The notes below the pieces were generated by a model. That model saw only the letters and a program-made list of their open reading frames with translations, was not told where the DNA came from and did no database searches. DNA of 16,563 nt from Spirochaetaceae bacterium (GTDB taxonomy: Bacteria; Spirochaetota; Spirochaetia; Treponematales; Breznakiellaceae), in assembly GCA_031275595.1 (NCBI GenBank), contig JAISOO010000006.1, positions 1 to 16,563 of the forward strand. Direction: 5' to 3'. The translations under genes were made by a program, and so were the position numbers. Every line of letters begins with the position of its first letter. Positions within the stretch are counted from its first letter, which is position 1. Shown one piece after another: positions 1 through 9,124 of the stretch.

Positions 1-4
1 ATCG

Positions 5-34
5 TATAAAAATTCACAAAAGTGAATTTTTATA
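5..34. repeat. Perfect 13-bp AT-rich inverted repeat
   Basis: Arms TATAAAAATTCAC (5-17) and GTGAATTTTTATA (22-34) pair perfectly around an AAAA loop. The repeat sits immediately before the first CCCTACAAACTGCAT motif, as the hairpin at 124-149 sits just before the second. It could act as a weak bidirectional terminator, but neither strand has a clean T tract after a GC-rich stem. Confidence 0.8.
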
Positions 35-116
35 CCCTACAAACTGCATAAAGGAGCCCGATAATCGAGGATTTTTTGCATATCTATGCAAAAAATCCAC
101 AAGTGCAACAGGCTCC
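35..116. repeat. Structured repeat, copy 1
   Basis: The copy begins with CCCTACAAACTGCAT (35-49), which is found again at 154-168. An outer helix is possible between GGAGCC (53-58) and GGCTCC (111-116). The inner hairpin is perfect: GGATTTTTTGCATA (69-82) with TATGCAAAAAATCC (85-98). Downstream of it is CCACAAGTGCAACAGG, matching copy 2 at most positions. The inner arms differ from copy 2 by a paired change, which supports a selected structure. The function is unknown. Confidence 0.75.
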
Positions 117-123
117 TAGAGGT

Positions 124-149
124 TTTCCCAAAACATCAGTTTTGGGAAA
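124..149. repeat. Inverted repeat of the TTTCCCAAAAC / GTTTTGGGAAA type
   Basis: Arms TTTCCCAAAAC (124-134) and GTTTTGGGAAA (139-149) pair perfectly around ATCA. Near-identical arms occur at 423-452 and 12560-12587, so this belongs to a dispersed intergenic hairpin family. On the minus strand it lies downstream of rpoC. Confidence 0.8.
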
Positions 150-153
150 GACT

Positions 154-265
154 CCCTACAAACTGCATTCGAACCGAAGGTTCGCGGAGCCCCAACAATC
201 GGGAATTTTTGCATGAAGGGCGCCAAAGGCGCCTGAGCAAAAATTCCACCAGCGCAACAGGATCC
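154..265. repeat. Structured repeat, copy 2
   Basis: CCCTACAAACTGCAT (154-168) is identical to copy 1. Next come a small hairpin, CGAACC-GAA-GGTTCG, and GGAGCCC. The inner helix GGAATTTTTGC (202-212) with GCAAAAATTCC (237-247) is capped by a GGCGCC-AAA-GGCGCC hairpin (219-233) that copy 1 lacks. Relative to copy 1 the inner helix swaps a T for an A on the 5' side and makes the matching swap on the 3' side. The outer 3' arm reads GGATCC, so that helix has one mismatch here. Confidence 0.75.
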
Positions 266-283
266 CAGGAGCCTGTCGCGCTG
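250..283. repeat. Inverted repeat overlapping the end of repeat copy 2
   Basis: CAGCGC (250-255) pairs with GCGCTG (278-283) and ACAGG (257-261) pairs with CCTGT (272-276), with one internal A/C mismatch. It overlaps the 3' arm of copy 2, so the two foldings exclude each other. Confidence 0.6.
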
Positions 284-303
284 AAGCGCAGCAAACTTAC
301 CCC

Positions 304-362
304 GGGAGAAAATTGCATAAGCCCTCAGCGCTTAACGTATAAGAGATGAGCGATGTTCTCCC
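304..362. repeat. Long-range inverted repeat
   Basis: GGGAGAA (304-310) can pair with TTCTCCC (356-362). The enclosed 45 bases include the small hairpin AAGC / GCTT. This is weaker than the neighbouring stems and may be chance. Confidence 0.35.
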
Positions 363-364
363 CA

Positions 365-401
365 AGCCGGTTCCAAAACCAACCGGGTTTTGGAACCGGC
401 T
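365..401. repeat. Perfect 16-bp stem-loop
   Basis: AGCCGGTTCCAAAACC (365-380) pairs perfectly with GGTTTTGGAACCGGCT (386-401) around a 5-base loop. It is the strongest stem downstream of rpoC on the minus strand. It has no T run after it, so it fits an mRNA 3' end barrier or processing site better than a textbook terminator. Confidence 0.8.
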
Positions 402-422
402 CATCTGCCAAGCCAAAAGAAC

Positions 423-452
423 CTTTCCCAAAACCGCCTGGTTTTAGGAAAG
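423..452 (-). terminator. Candidate rpoC transcription terminator
   Basis: On the minus strand CTTTCC-T-AAAACC pairs with GGTTTT-G-GGAAAG (13 positions, one mismatch, 4-base loop). It is followed by GGTTCTTTTGG, a weak T-rich tail. It is the first sizeable stem after the rpoC stop, about 65 bases downstream. Sequence alone does not distinguish a terminator from another member of the dispersed hairpin family. Confidence 0.4.
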
Positions 453-454
453 AC

Positions 455-473
455 GCGGACTATCCGCTTTTTT
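455..473 (+). terminator. Small plus-strand terminator-like hairpin
   Basis: GCGGA (455-459) and TCCGC (463-467) form a 5-bp stem with a CTA loop, followed directly by six T (468-473). The shape is right for an intrinsic terminator of plus-strand transcription, but the stem is short and I see no plus-strand gene upstream of it. Confidence 0.35.
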
Positions 474-518
474 ACTGAGGGAACAAGGGGTATTTCTATG
501 CCGCCATGAGCCTTCCGG

Positions 519-3500
519 CTATTCTTCGCTTTCCTCCACGGAAAAATCCTCTTCCTCCGGTTCGGCAACCACTTCGAGCTTCCGTTTTTCCAGGATCTCC
601 TGCATATACAAGTCCAGGTCCTGCTGCTCCTCGTCGAAGAGCTTCACCGCCCGGTACCGCTTCATGCCGGTACCCGCGGGAATGGGGTGGCCGATGATGA
701 TGTTTTCTTTAAGCCCTCGGAGGTAGTCGGTGGACCCGGCGATGGCGGCGTTAGTCAGCACCCGGGTAGTTTCCTGGAAGCTGGCCGCGGACAGGAAAGA
801 ATCGATGTTGAGGCTGGCTTTGGTGATGCCCTGGAACATGGGCCGGGCCACCGCGGGCTGCCCCCCTTCGCCGATGACCCGGTTGTTTTCCTCGTGGAAA
901 CGGTACTTGTCCACCATCTGGCCGAAGATGAATTTGGTATCCCCCACCGCCACGATCTCCACCTTCCGCATCATCTGGCGGATGATAACCCCGATATGCT
1001 TATCGTTGATGGATACCCCCTGGAGGCGGTATACCTGTTGAATCTCGTCCATCAGGTAACGCTGAAGGGTACTCTCCCCCAGGATGTGGAGGATGTCATG
1101 GGGATTGACGGCTCCCACGCAGAGCGCTTCCCCGGCCTCTACGGTATCGCCGTCCCGAATCTGGAGGCGCTTAGTCATGGGGATGAGGTGTTTGTACTCT
1201 TTGCCAAAGGCATCCTGGATGACCACCACCCGTTTGCCTTTAACAATACCCTTGTTAAAGCGGACCACCCCCGAAACCTGGGCCAGCACCGCGGGGCTCT
1301 TGGGTTTGCGGGCCTCAAAAAGCTCGCTGACCCGGGGCAGGCCGCTGGTGATATCCATGGCCTTGGCCGATTCCTTAAGGGTCTTGGCGATGGTTCTCCC
1401 CGCGTTGATCCGTTCCCCTTCGTCAACCTGGATATAGGCCCCGCCGGGAAGGAAATACGAAGCCAGTTCCGCCCCCTCATCATCCAGAATGAGGATCCGG
1501 GGCTGTTTGCTTTCCAGCTGGTATTCGGTGATCCGTTTTTCCGTGTTGCCGGTTTCCTCGTCCAATTCTTCTTTTAAGGTCGTACCGGGGATAATTTCAT
1601 CATATTTAATGATCCCCGAGACTTCGGCGATGATGGGGTCCGAGAAGGGGTCGAAGGTGGCGATGGTTTTTTCCGGCCCCACCACGTCGCCCTTTTTAAC
1701 CACAAAGTCCGAACCGTTCCGTATTTCGATCTTCTGATCCGGGCCGATAAGGTAGAGGTTTTTCTTCTGAACCATGGCATAGGCGATCTCGGTGGAGAGG
1801 ATATCCTTGGATCCCCGGCGGATAACCGGTTCTCCCCGGATGATGCGTTTGCCGTCCTCCACCAGGACTTCGTCTTTAGCCTCAAGCTTATATTCCTTCA
1901 TAACCTTGTTGATTATGGCATACCCTTTGCGGGTAAAAAGCCAGCGGCCGTCGGGAAGCTCCACATGGGCGCCGATTACCTCCCGGACATACACCGGATA
2001 CTTGAGGAAGGTCCGGTTCTCCTCGCTGATCTTGGTAGCGGCCCCGCCGATGTGGAAGGTCCGCATGGTAAGCTGGGTACCGGGCTGGCCGATGGACTGG
2101 GCGGCGATGGTCCCCACCGCCTCGCCGATATCCACGGTACGGTTGGTGGCGAGGTTCCGTCCGTAACAGCGGCGGCAGACCCCGTGTTTCGCTTCGCAGG
2201 TAAGGACCGTCCGGATCCGCACGGTTTCAACTCCCGCGGACTCAATGGCGGCGGCGATTCCCTCGGTAATTTCCTCATTTACGTCGATGATGAGTTCCCC
2301 GGTAATGGGGTGTTTCACCCGTTCCAGGGTATAGCGGCCCACGATACGCTCGCTCAGGGGTTCAACGATGTCCTCCCCTTCCTTAATGGCGGAATAGGAG
2401 ATACCGTTGATGGTGCCGCAATCGTCCTCGTTTACCACCACGTCCTGGGCGATATCCACCAGACGCCGGGTCAGGTATCCCGCCTCGGCGGTCTTGAGGG
2501 CCGTGTCGGCCAGGCCCTTGCGGGCGCCGTTGGTGGAGATGAAAAATTCGATCACCGAAAGCCCTTCCTTAAAGTTGGACCGGATAGGCAGCTCAATAAT
2601 ATCCCCCGAGGGTTTAGCCATAAGGCCCCGCATCCCCGCAAGCTGGCGGATCTGGTTGCGGCTTCCCCGGGCGCCGGAATTGGCCATCATATACACCGAA
2701 TTAAATCCGTCCCGGTCCGCCTCCAGGGTCTTCATCATAATATTGGTTAAATCCTCGTTGGTCTTGGACCAAACCTCCACGACCCGGTTGTACCGTTCCT
2801 CCTGGGTGATATGCCCCTGGCGGTACTGGCGCTGGATGGAATCGACTTCCCTGTTGGCCTTGTCGATCATCGCGGTTTTCTCTTTGGGCACCACGATATC
2901 ATCCACCCCGATGGTGGCCCCAAAGACCGTGGCGTATTTATACCCCGTGTTTTTTATGGCGTCCAGCATCCTGACGGTGGTCCAGGAGCCCTTTTCGGCA
3001 AAAATATTTTCGATAAGGCCCCGCAGTTCCTTGTCCTTCAGTTCATAGTTGATAAAGGGAATCTCCCCGGGCAGTTCCTCGTTGAATACCAGCCGCCCCG
3101 CGGTGGTTTCAATGAGCTTGCCCTTGGCGAGCTTGGTTTCGATCCCCACCTTTTCCCAAACCGGGAACTTGGTGGCCCGCACCCGGATGGCCGCCTCCCA
3201 ATCCAGGGACTTGGTCTCCACCGCCATAAGCACCTCCTCGGTACTGGTATAGCGGCGGCCCTGGCCCTTGGCGTTCGGCTTGATTCGGGTTAAAAAGTTG
3301 ATCCCCAAAACCATATCCTGGGAGGGGAACACGATGGTTTTCCCATTGGCGGGGTTGAGGAGGTTCCGGGCGGAAAGCATCAGGGTCCAACATTCCATCT
3401 GGGCCGCCTGGGTCAGGGGCACGTGGACCGCCATCTGGTCTCCGTCAAAGTCCGCGTTAAAGGCGTGGCACACCAGGGGGTGGAGCTTAATGGCCTTTCC

Positions 3501-4802
3501 CTCCACCAGAACCGGCTCAAAAGCCTGGATCCCCAGGCGGTGCAGGGTGGGGGCCCGGTTCAGAAGAACCGGGTGTTCCTTTACCACCTCGTCCAGAATG
3601 GCGAAAACCTCGGGGGTTTCCGCCTCCACCAGCATCTTGGCCTTCTTGATATTGTACACCACGTCTTTATCCACGAGTTTTTTCATGATAAAGGGTTTAA
3701 AAAGCTCCAGGGCCATCTTGGTGGGAAGCCCGCACTGCCACATCTTGAGGTCCGGCCCCACGGTGATCACCGAACGGCCCGAATAATCCACCCGTTTCCC
3801 CAGGAGGTTCTGCCGGAACCGGCCCTGTTTTCCCTTCAGCATATCGCTGATCGACTTGAGGGGCCGGTTGCTGGCGCCCTTTACCACCCGCTTTTTCTTG
3901 GAGTTGTCAAAGAGGGCGTCCACCGCCTCCTGAAGCATCCGCTTTTCATTGCGGATGATGATATCCGGGGCGTTCAGGCCCTGGAGCCGTTTCAGCCGGT
4001 TGTTCCGGTTGATCACCCGGCGGTAAAGGTCGTTGAGGTCGCTGGTGGCAAAGCGGCCGCCGTCGAGCTGCACCATGGGCCGCAGTTCCGGGGGTATCAC
4101 CGGGATCACGTCCAGGATCATCCATTCGGGCTTATTGTTGGAATTCCGGAAATTCTCTACGATTTCGATGCGCTTGAGGAGCCGCTTATCGCTTTTCACT
4201 CCCTTTTCGATCATCCTGGCCCGGAGTTCCGTGGCAATCTGGTCCAGGTTGATGTTCTCCAGGAGGGTCCGGATCGCCTCCGCCCCCATGCCGGCGCTGA
4301 ACGCCCCGCCGTACCGTTCCTGGGCCTCGATAAATTCTTCCTCGGTAAGCAGCTGCATCCGCTTTAAATCCGTATCCCCGGCGTCAATGACCACGTATTT
4401 CTCATAATAGAGGATGGAACGGAGGCTGGCCATGGGAAGATCCAGGAGCAGACCCATCCGGCTCGGCACGGAGCGGTAATACCAGATGTGGGATACCGGA
4501 GCGGCCAGCTCAATGTGGCCCATCCGTTCCCGGCGCACCTTGAAGTGGGTTACTTCCACCCCGCAGCGGTCGCAGATGACCCCTTTGTACCGGATGGACT
4601 TAAATTTACCGCAGTAACATTCCCATTCCTTGGTGGTTCCGAAGATCCGCTCGCAGAAAAGGCCGTCCTTTTCCGGCCGCAGGGTCCGGTAGTTGATGGT
4701 CTCCGGCTTTTTAACCTCGCCGTAGGACCAGGCCCGGATCATCTCCGGAGAAGCCAGTTTTATCATGATGGAGTCAAAATCCTGTATATCCCGCATCGTC
4801 AT
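519..4802 (-). CDS. rpoC: DNA-directed RNA polymerase subunit beta'
   Basis: This is the largest core subunit, carrying the catalytic Mg2+ site. Counted from the first ATG (1427 aa), the N-terminal zinc site is C62, C64, C77, C80. The active-site motif NADFDGD lies at 449-455 with its three Asp. The second zinc site is C795, C869, C876, C879, matching E. coli C814, C888, C895, C898. The bridge-helix region [14 protein letters not shown] is near 760. The C-terminus is a Glu-rich tail ending in TAG. rpoB ends four bases upstream, and its TAG stop overlaps the AGGGGG ribosome site. That site abuts the first ATG and is six bases from the second in-frame ATG (4796), so the natural start is probably 4796 (1425 aa). 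I report the longer frame. Confidence 0.98.
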   Translation of the reverse strand: MTMRDIQDFDSIMIKLASPEMIRAWSYGEVKKPETINYRTLRPEKDGLFCERIFGTTKEWECYCGKFKSIRYKGVICDRCGVEVTHFKVRRERMGHIELAAPVSHIWYYRSVPSRMGLLLDLPMASLRSILYYEKYVVIDAGDTDLKRMQLLTEEEFIEAQERYGGAFSAGMGAEAIRTLLENINLDQIATELRARMIEKGVKSDKRLLKRIEIVENFRNSNNKPEWMILDVIPVIPPELRPMVQLDGGRFATSDLNDLYRRVINRNNRLKRLQGLNAPDIIIRNEKRMLQEAVDALFDNSKKKRVVKGASNRPLKSISDMLKGKQGRFRQNLLGKRVDYSGRSVITVGPDLKMWQCGLPTKMALELFKPFIMKKLVDKDVVYNIKKAKMLVEAETPEVFAILDEVVKEHPVLLNRAPTLHRLGIQAFEPVLVEGKAIKLHPLVCHAFNADFDGDQMAVHVPLTQAAQMECWTLMLSARNLLNPANGKTIVFPSQDMVLGINFLTRIKPNAKGQGRRYTSTEEVLMAVETKSLDWEAAIRVRATKFPVWEKVGIETKLAKGKLIETTAGRLVFNEELPGEIPFINYELKDKELRGLIENIFAEKGSWTTVRMLDAIKNTGYKYATVFGATIGVDDIVVPKEKTAMIDKANREVDSIQRQYRQGHITQEERYNRVVEVWSKTNEDLTNIMMKTLEADRDGFNSVYMMANSGARGSRNQIRQLAGMRGLMAKPSGDIIELPIRSNFKEGLSVIEFFISTNGARKGLADTALKTAEAGYLTRRLVDIAQDVVVNEDDCGTINGISYSAIKEGEDIVEPLSERIVGRYTLERVKHPITGELIIDVNEEITEGIAAAIESAGVETVRIRTVLTCEAKHGVCRRCYGRNLATNRTVDIGEAVGTIAAQSIGQPGTQLTMRTFHIGGAATKISEENRTFLKYPVYVREVIGAHVELPDGRWLFTRKGYAIINKVMKEYKLEAKDEVLVEDGKRIIRGEPVIRRGSKDILSTEIAYAMVQKKNLYLIGPDQKIEIRNGSDFVVKKGDVVGPEKTIATFDPFSDPIIAEVSGIIKYDEIIPGTTLKEELDEETGNTEKRITEYQLESKQPRILILDDEGAELASYFLPGGAYIQVDEGERINAGRTIAKTLKESAKAMDITSGLPRVSELFEARKPKSPAVLAQVSGVVRFNKGIVKGKRVVVIQDAFGKEYKHLIPMTKRLQIRDGDTVEAGEALCVGAVNPHDILHILGESTLQRYLMDEIQQVYRLQGVSINDKHIGVIIRQMMRKVEIVAVGDTKFIFGQMVDKYRFHEENNRVIGEGGQPAVARPMFQGITKASLNIDSFLSAASFQETTRVLTNAAIAGSTDYLRGLKENIIIGHPIPAGTGMKRYRAVKLFDEEQQDLDLYMQEILEKRKLEVVAEPEEEDFSVEESEE

Positions 4803-4806
4803 CCCC

Positions 4807-7800
4807 CTAAAAATTACTCCCGCTTTTGGTGATCAATTCCTCATCCCGTTCGGTCAGGGGAATTTGTTTGCCCTTGGCATCATAGATGGTCATATCCAGG
4901 GCCAAACCCCGCAGTTCCTGGACCAGCACGTTGAAGGATTCGGGGATCCCCGCGGTGGTGGAAGGCTCCCCCTTTACAATGGCTTCGTATATTTTGGACC
5001 GGCCCGTCATATCGTCGGACTTGATGGTCAAAAGTTCCTGCAAGGTATTGGCCGCGCCGTAGGCTTCCAGGGCCCAGACCTCCATTTCTCCCAAACGCTG
5101 GCCGCCGAACTGGGCTTTACCCCCCAGGGGCTGCTGGGTTACCAGGGAGTAGGGGCCGGTGGACCGGGCATGCATCTTGTCATCTACCAGGTGGTGGAGC
5201 TTGAGGAAGTAAATCACCCCGCAGAAGATGGGGTTTACAAAGGCCTCGCCGGTCCGGCCGTCCCGGAGTATGGTTTTACTGGTCACCGGGAGTCCCGCTT
5301 CCTTGAGTTTCTCCTCGATCTGCTCCGTGGAGGGGGACTGGAACACCGGGGCGGAGAACCACTCGTCCAGGGTGCTGGCCGCCCAGCCCAATTCCGTTTC
5401 CAAAAGCTGGCCGATGTTCATCCGGGAGGGAACCCCCAGGGGGGTCAAACATATATCCAGGGGAGTGCCGTCCTCCATATAGGGCATATCCTCCTCCGGG
5501 AGGATCCTGGCCACAACCCCCTTGTTGCCATGGCGGCCTGCCATCTTGTCCCCTTCCCGCAGCTTCCGTTTGGTGGCGATAAGGACCTTTACCACCTCGT
5601 CTACCCCGGGGTTAAGGTCGTCCCCTTCGGTACGTTTCAGCCGCTGGATGTCGATGATGGTCCCGTCAATGCCGTGGGGCACCCGGAGGCTGGAATCCCG
5701 GACCTCCTTGGCCTTCTCCCCGAAGATGGAGTTGAGGAGCTTGAATTCCGGGGTGGTTTCGGTTTCGCTTTTGGGGGTTACCTTCCCCACCAGGATGTCC
5801 CCGGAGCGGACATTGGCCCCCACCCGGATGATCCCCTCGGCGTCCAGGTTGTCCAGGCTTTTTTCGGAGGTATTGGGAATATCCCGGGTTATCTTCTCCG
5901 GCCCCAATTTAGTCTCCCGGACCTCGGTGATAAACTCTTTTATATGGATGGAGGTGAACATATCGTCCTTCACCACCCGCTGGGAGATGAGGATGGAATC
6001 TTCGTAGTTGTACCCGTTCCAGGGCATAAAGCCCACGAGGATGTTCCGCCCCAGGGCCAGCTCCCCGTTCCGGGTGGCCGGCCCGTCGGCAATAACCTGG
6101 CCGGCCAGGACCTTCTCCCCCATCTTTACCAGGGGCCGCTGGTTGTAACAGGTATCCTGATTGGTCCGCTGGTATTTGATCAGGGGATACACGTCCAGCC
6201 CCTCGGCATTGGTGGCGGCATTGGCCGCTCCCCCTTCGGCGGGCCTCATCACGATCTCCTGGGAAGTTACCCGGAGCACCGTCCCGCCCCTGCGGGCCTT
6301 GACCAATACCCCCGAATCATAGGCGCATTTCCCCTCCATGCCGGTTCCGACCCGGGGAGGCTCGGGGAACACCAGGGGCACCGCCTGACGCTGCATATTG
6401 GAGCCCATCAGGGCCCGGTTGGCGTCATCGTGTTCCAAAAAGGGAATGAGGGAGGCGGAAACCGAAATGATCTGCTTGGGGGAAACATCCATGTACTGAA
6501 TATCCTCGGGCCCCCGGGTGGTATAGTCCCCCTGGCGGCGGCAGGAGATCTGGGCGTCCGCAAAGGAGCCGTTGTTTTTCAGCTTCGCCGACGCCTGGGC
6601 TATGTAATACCGGTCCTCATCCATGGCGGAAAGGTACTCGATGTCCTTGGTGGCCATCCCCTTGACGACCTTGCGGTAGGGGGTTTCCAGGAAACCGTAG
6701 TCATTTACCCTGGTGTAGTTCGCCAGGGACACGATAAGGCCGATATTGGGACCCTCCGGGGTTTCAATGGGGCACATCCGGCCGTAATGGGTGTAATGCA
6801 CGTCCCGGACCTCAAAACCCGCCCGATCCCGGGAAAGCCCACCGGGGCCCAGGGCGTTGAGCCGGCGCTTGTGGGTCAGCTCCGCCAGGGGGTTTACCTG
6901 ATCCATAAACTGGGAAAGCTGGCTGGAACCGAAGAATTCCTTAATCGCCGCCACCACGGGTTTAATGGAAATCAAGTCCTGGGGCTTAATGGTATCGGTC
7001 TCCTTGAGGCTCATCCGTTCCTTGGCGATCCGTTCCATGCGGCTAAAGGCGGTTTTGAGGGCATTGGCCATTAATTCCCCCACGGACCGGACCCGCCGGT
7101 TCCCCAGGTGATCGATGTCGTCGATATTTTCATCCCCCACATACACCTTGATGAGGAATTTCATGGTGGCGATGATATCCTGTTTGGTCAGGGTAAATTC
7201 ATCCAGCGGGGGGTTAAAGTCGAATTTTTTGTTGAGTTTGTAACGCCCCACCTTGCCCAGGTCGTAACGCCGGGCGGTAAAAAACATCCCCAAAAGGTCC
7301 TTTTCGGCGGCGTCCACGGTGATGGACTCCCCGGGCATGAGGACCGAATAAACCGCGGAAAGGGCGTCTTCCTTAGACGGCTCGTCCCGGCTGGGGTCTT
7401 CCTTGAGGAATTTGATCTCCTCCCGCTCGAAACAGTTGAGGAGCATGGGGGAATTGAGGGAGTCCGGGGCCTCGAAGTTGATGACCTCCACGGAGGTTAC
7501 GCCGTTTGCCAGGAGTTCGTCCACGTTGTGGGGGTGCAGTTTCTCGCCGACCCGGTAGAGTTTTTTCATGCCCCCGGCAGGGGCCTCCCCGCTTTTATCA
7601 ACCTCATCGGGGGTTTCATTAACCCACACCGCCGCCGCCAGGACCTTGCCGGAAAATCGTTCCCTGGTCTCCCGGTCATCCTTTACCTCCAGGGTTTCCA
7701 CGGTATAAAAGGCCCGGATAATCGCTTCCCGGCTTTCATATCCCAGGGCCCGGAGAAATATGGTCCCCAGGATGCGTTTTTTCCGGTCGATCTTGGCATA

Positions 7801-8361
7801 GATAAGTTCCCGTTTTTGGTCGATTTCAAATTCCAGCCAGGAACCCCGGTAAGGGATAATCCGGGAAGAAAAAATTCCCTTTTCATGGCTGAAGATAACC
7901 CCCGGCGAGCGGTGGATCTGGGAAACCACCACCCGTTCGGCCCCGTTTATGATGAAGGTCCCCCGTTCGCTCATGACGGGGACATCCCCCATGTAAATAT
8001 CCTTCTGCCGGATTTCACCGGTTTGCTGGAAGATCAGGTTGATCCGCGCTTTAAGGGGCATCGCGTAGGTAAGCCCCTTCTGTTTACAATCCAGTTCGGA
8101 AAATTTGATGTTCTCCTCGTCCAGGGTATAATACTCGTATTCCAACACCATATCGCCGGCGGGGCTCTCGATGGGGAAGGTGGTCCTGAAGACCTCTTCC
8201 AATCCCTGGATTTCCAGGCCTTGATGATTCCGCAGACGCTCCCGCTGCAGGAAACGCTCATAGGAGCAGAGCTGAATGTCTATCAAATCCGGAAGCTCCA
8301 TCACATCCTGAATATCCTTCCCTACATAGGTCCTTTGGGCTATTACCTTTCCCTTTGCCAT
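4807..8361 (-). CDS. rpoB: DNA-directed RNA polymerase subunit beta
   Basis: This core polymerase subunit is 1184 aa, close to the size expected in treponemes. The start ([10 protein letters not shown]) is chosen because AGGGGG lies four bases upstream. The frame stays open further upstream, but that extension is leader sequence with no family similarity. The rifampicin pocket is readable: [13 protein letters not shown], then [13 protein letters not shown]. Aligned to E. coli, D516 and H526 are kept, N518 is Val, and S531 is Asn (residue 502, codon 6856-6858). The loop [10 protein letters not shown] (near 934-944) and the C-terminal [22 protein letters not shown] block (near 1077-1100) are intact. 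It is separated from rplL by a 221-base leader with two strong hairpins and lies four bases before rpoC. Confidence 0.98.
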   Translation of the reverse strand: MAKGKVIAQRTYVGKDIQDVMELPDLIDIQLCSYERFLQRERLRNHQGLEIQGLEEVFRTTFPIESPAGDMVLEYEYYTLDEENIKFSELDCKQKGLTYAMPLKARINLIFQQTGEIRQKDIYMGDVPVMSERGTFIINGAERVVVSQIHRSPGVIFSHEKGIFSSRIIPYRGSWLEFEIDQKRELIYAKIDRKKRILGTIFLRALGYESREAIIRAFYTVETLEVKDDRETRERFSGKVLAAAVWVNETPDEVDKSGEAPAGGMKKLYRVGEKLHPHNVDELLANGVTSVEVINFEAPDSLNSPMLLNCFEREEIKFLKEDPSRDEPSKEDALSAVYSVLMPGESITVDAAEKDLLGMFFTARRYDLGKVGRYKLNKKFDFNPPLDEFTLTKQDIIATMKFLIKVYVGDENIDDIDHLGNRRVRSVGELMANALKTAFSRMERIAKERMSLKETDTIKPQDLISIKPVVAAIKEFFGSSQLSQFMDQVNPLAELTHKRRLNALGPGGLSRDRAGFEVRDVHYTHYGRMCPIETPEGPNIGLIVSLANYTRVNDYGFLETPYRKVVKGMATKDIEYLSAMDEDRYYIAQASAKLKNNGSFADAQISCRRQGDYTTRGPEDIQYMDVSPKQIISVSASLIPFLEHDDANRALMGSNMQRQAVPLVFPEPPRVGTGMEGKCAYDSGVLVKARRGGTVLRVTSQEIVMRPAEGGAANAATNAEGLDVYPLIKYQRTNQDTCYNQRPLVKMGEKVLAGQVIADGPATRNGELALGRNILVGFMPWNGYNYEDSILISQRVVKDDMFTSIHIKEFITEVRETKLGPEKITRDIPNTSEKSLDNLDAEGIIRVGANVRSGDILVGKVTPKSETETTPEFKLLNSIFGEKAKEVRDSSLRVPHGIDGTIIDIQRLKRTEGDDLNPGVDEVVKVLIATKRKLREGDKMAGRHGNKGVVARILPEEDMPYMEDGTPLDICLTPLGVPSRMNIGQLLETELGWAASTLDEWFSAPVFQSPSTEQIEEKLKEAGLPVTSKTILRDGRTGEAFVNPIFCGVIYFLKLHHLVDDKMHARSTGPYSLVTQQPLGGKAQFGGQRLGEMEVWALEAYGAANTLQELLTIKSDDMTGRSKIYEAIVKGEPSTTAGIPESFNVLVQELRGLALDMTIYDAKGKQIPLTERDEELITKSGSNF

Positions 8362-8448
8362 ATTACCCCCTGCTGGCGGCCCGTAACCTGGCGGATATTT
8401 TTGCCGAATATCCCGCTGTCGGGCCGCGCGCCTCCCAAACAACAAAAG

Positions 8449-8478
8449 GGTCCCGGCAAAACCGGAAACCCCGGGACC
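8449..8478 (-). terminator. Candidate attenuator in the rplL-rpoB spacer
   Basis: On the minus strand GGTCCCGG (8478-8471) pairs with CCGGGACC (8456-8449), 8 bp with a 14-base loop. It is followed by C-TTTT-G-TT-G-TTT, an interrupted T tract. The form suits partial termination, which would lower rpoBC expression relative to the ribosomal protein genes upstream, as the E. coli attenuator between rplL and rpoB does. No termination was measured. Confidence 0.5.
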
Positions 8479-8496
8479 GCGCCCAAGGACAATACA

Positions 8497-8525
8497 CCCC
8501 CGTTTGGACCATACCAAAACGGGGG
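8497..8525 (-). promoter_or_regulatory. Stem-loop in the rplL-rpoB spacer (proximal)
   Basis: CCCCCGTTTGG (8497-8507) pairs with CCAAAACGGGGG (8514-8525) with one bulged base and a 6-base loop. On the transcribed minus strand it has no T run after it. It lies about 57 bases after the rplL stop and about 135 bases before the rpoB start. A processing or stability element is plausible by analogy with the E. coli rplL-rpoB spacer. Confidence 0.6.
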
Positions 8526-8582
8526 CTCATCCTTTGCCGTATCCCTTGTTCAAGAGAAAAAAAGAATTGTTTTCTGTCTCGT

Positions 8583-8969
8583 CTACTGAATTTCAACCGT
8601 ACCGCCGGCAGCAGTGACCTGTTCCTTAATTTTCGCGGCCTCTTCCTTGGAGACATTCTCTTTGAGGGGCTTGGGAGCGCCTTCAACAAGATCCTTCGCC
8701 TCCTTGAGGCCAAGTCCGGTAACCGCCCGGACCTCTTTGATAACCGCGATTTTTTTGGAATCGTCAAAGGCCTTAAGAATGACATTGAATTCCGTCTTCT
8801 CCTCCACGGCTTCCGCGGCGGCCGGAGCGGCGCCAACCGCGGCCACAGCTACGGGAGCAGCGGCGGAAACACCGAATTTTTCCTCCATGGCTTTAACCAA
8901 TTCGGAAACTTCCAAAACAGTCATGGACGAAATCGCTTCAATAATTTGATCAGTAGTAAGGGCTGCCAT
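8583..8969 (-). CDS. rplL: 50S ribosomal protein L7/L12
   Basis: This is the flexible stalk protein that recruits translation factors to the ribosome; L12 dimers bind the L10 helix. At 128 aa it is of normal length. The N-terminal dimerisation segment (about 1-35, [16 protein letters not shown] onward) is followed by an Ala/Val/Pro-rich hinge (about 36-56). The C-terminal domain contains [20 protein letters not shown], the factor-binding helix region. A strong GAGGAG ribosome site eight bases before the ATG fits the high L12 output needed. It follows rplJ after a 155-base spacer with small hairpins. Confidence 0.97.
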   Translation of the reverse strand: MAALTTDQIIEAISSMTVLEVSELVKAMEEKFGVSAAAPVAVAAVGAAPAAAEAVEEKTEFNVILKAFDDSKKIAVIKEVRAVTGLGLKEAKDLVEGAPKPLKENVSKEEAAKIKEQVTAAGGTVEIQ

Positions 8970-9124
8970 ATTATCTTCTCCTCAATAAACACCTTAAAAT
9001 ATGCGCCCATACGGGCACAGCGCATCCCCAGGATGCCTCCGGGAACAAGCCCGGATATATGTAACCGACAGGAACGGCAGCATCCGAAGCCTGAAGGTCT
9101 CTGGTTACCAAGCCTGAAACCGGC
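8970..9124 (-). promoter_or_regulatory. rplJ-rplL spacer with a run of small hairpins
   Basis: This 155-base spacer holds several short stems in a row: CCGGG / CCCGG (9039-9054), GCATCC / GGATGC with a 3-base loop (9022-9036), and an arm TGCGC (9002-9006) able to pair with GCGCA (9020-9024) around CCC / GGG. The last two are mutually exclusive. I see no convincing promoter. They may tune L12 translation relative to L10. Confidence 0.4.

Larger units (their letters stand above)
1..518. other. Gene-free, hairpin-dense spacer downstream of rpoC
   Basis: I see no credible gene here. The open frames in it run through inverted repeats and have no recognisable protein motif. The stretch is almost continuous stem-loops, listed separately below, including two copies of one structured repeat. 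It lies directly 3' of rpoC. In T. pallidum (from memory) rpsL and rpsG occupy this place; neither is present in these 518 bases. Confidence 0.8.

Noticed and set aside
1..300. CRISPR array in the repeat region
   Set aside because: There are only two units, each internally palindromic and of different length, with no uniform repeats or spacers and no cas genes.
687..4367. Plus-strand frames of about 100-314 codons opposite rpoC
   Set aside because: Same reason: shadows of rpoC codon bias, with no plausible start context or protein motifs.
8362..8517. In-frame N-terminal extension of rpoB by 52 codons
   Set aside because: The extension crosses the two spacer hairpins and shows no RpoB similarity. 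AGGGGG four bases before the ATG at 8361 fits the real start.
4765..8589. Very long plus-strand open frames antisense to rpoB (769 and 493 codons)
   Set aside because: They lie exactly opposite a highly conserved gene, and the translations are Gly/Pro/His-rich with no family features. High GC and codon bias in rpoB explain the absence of stops.
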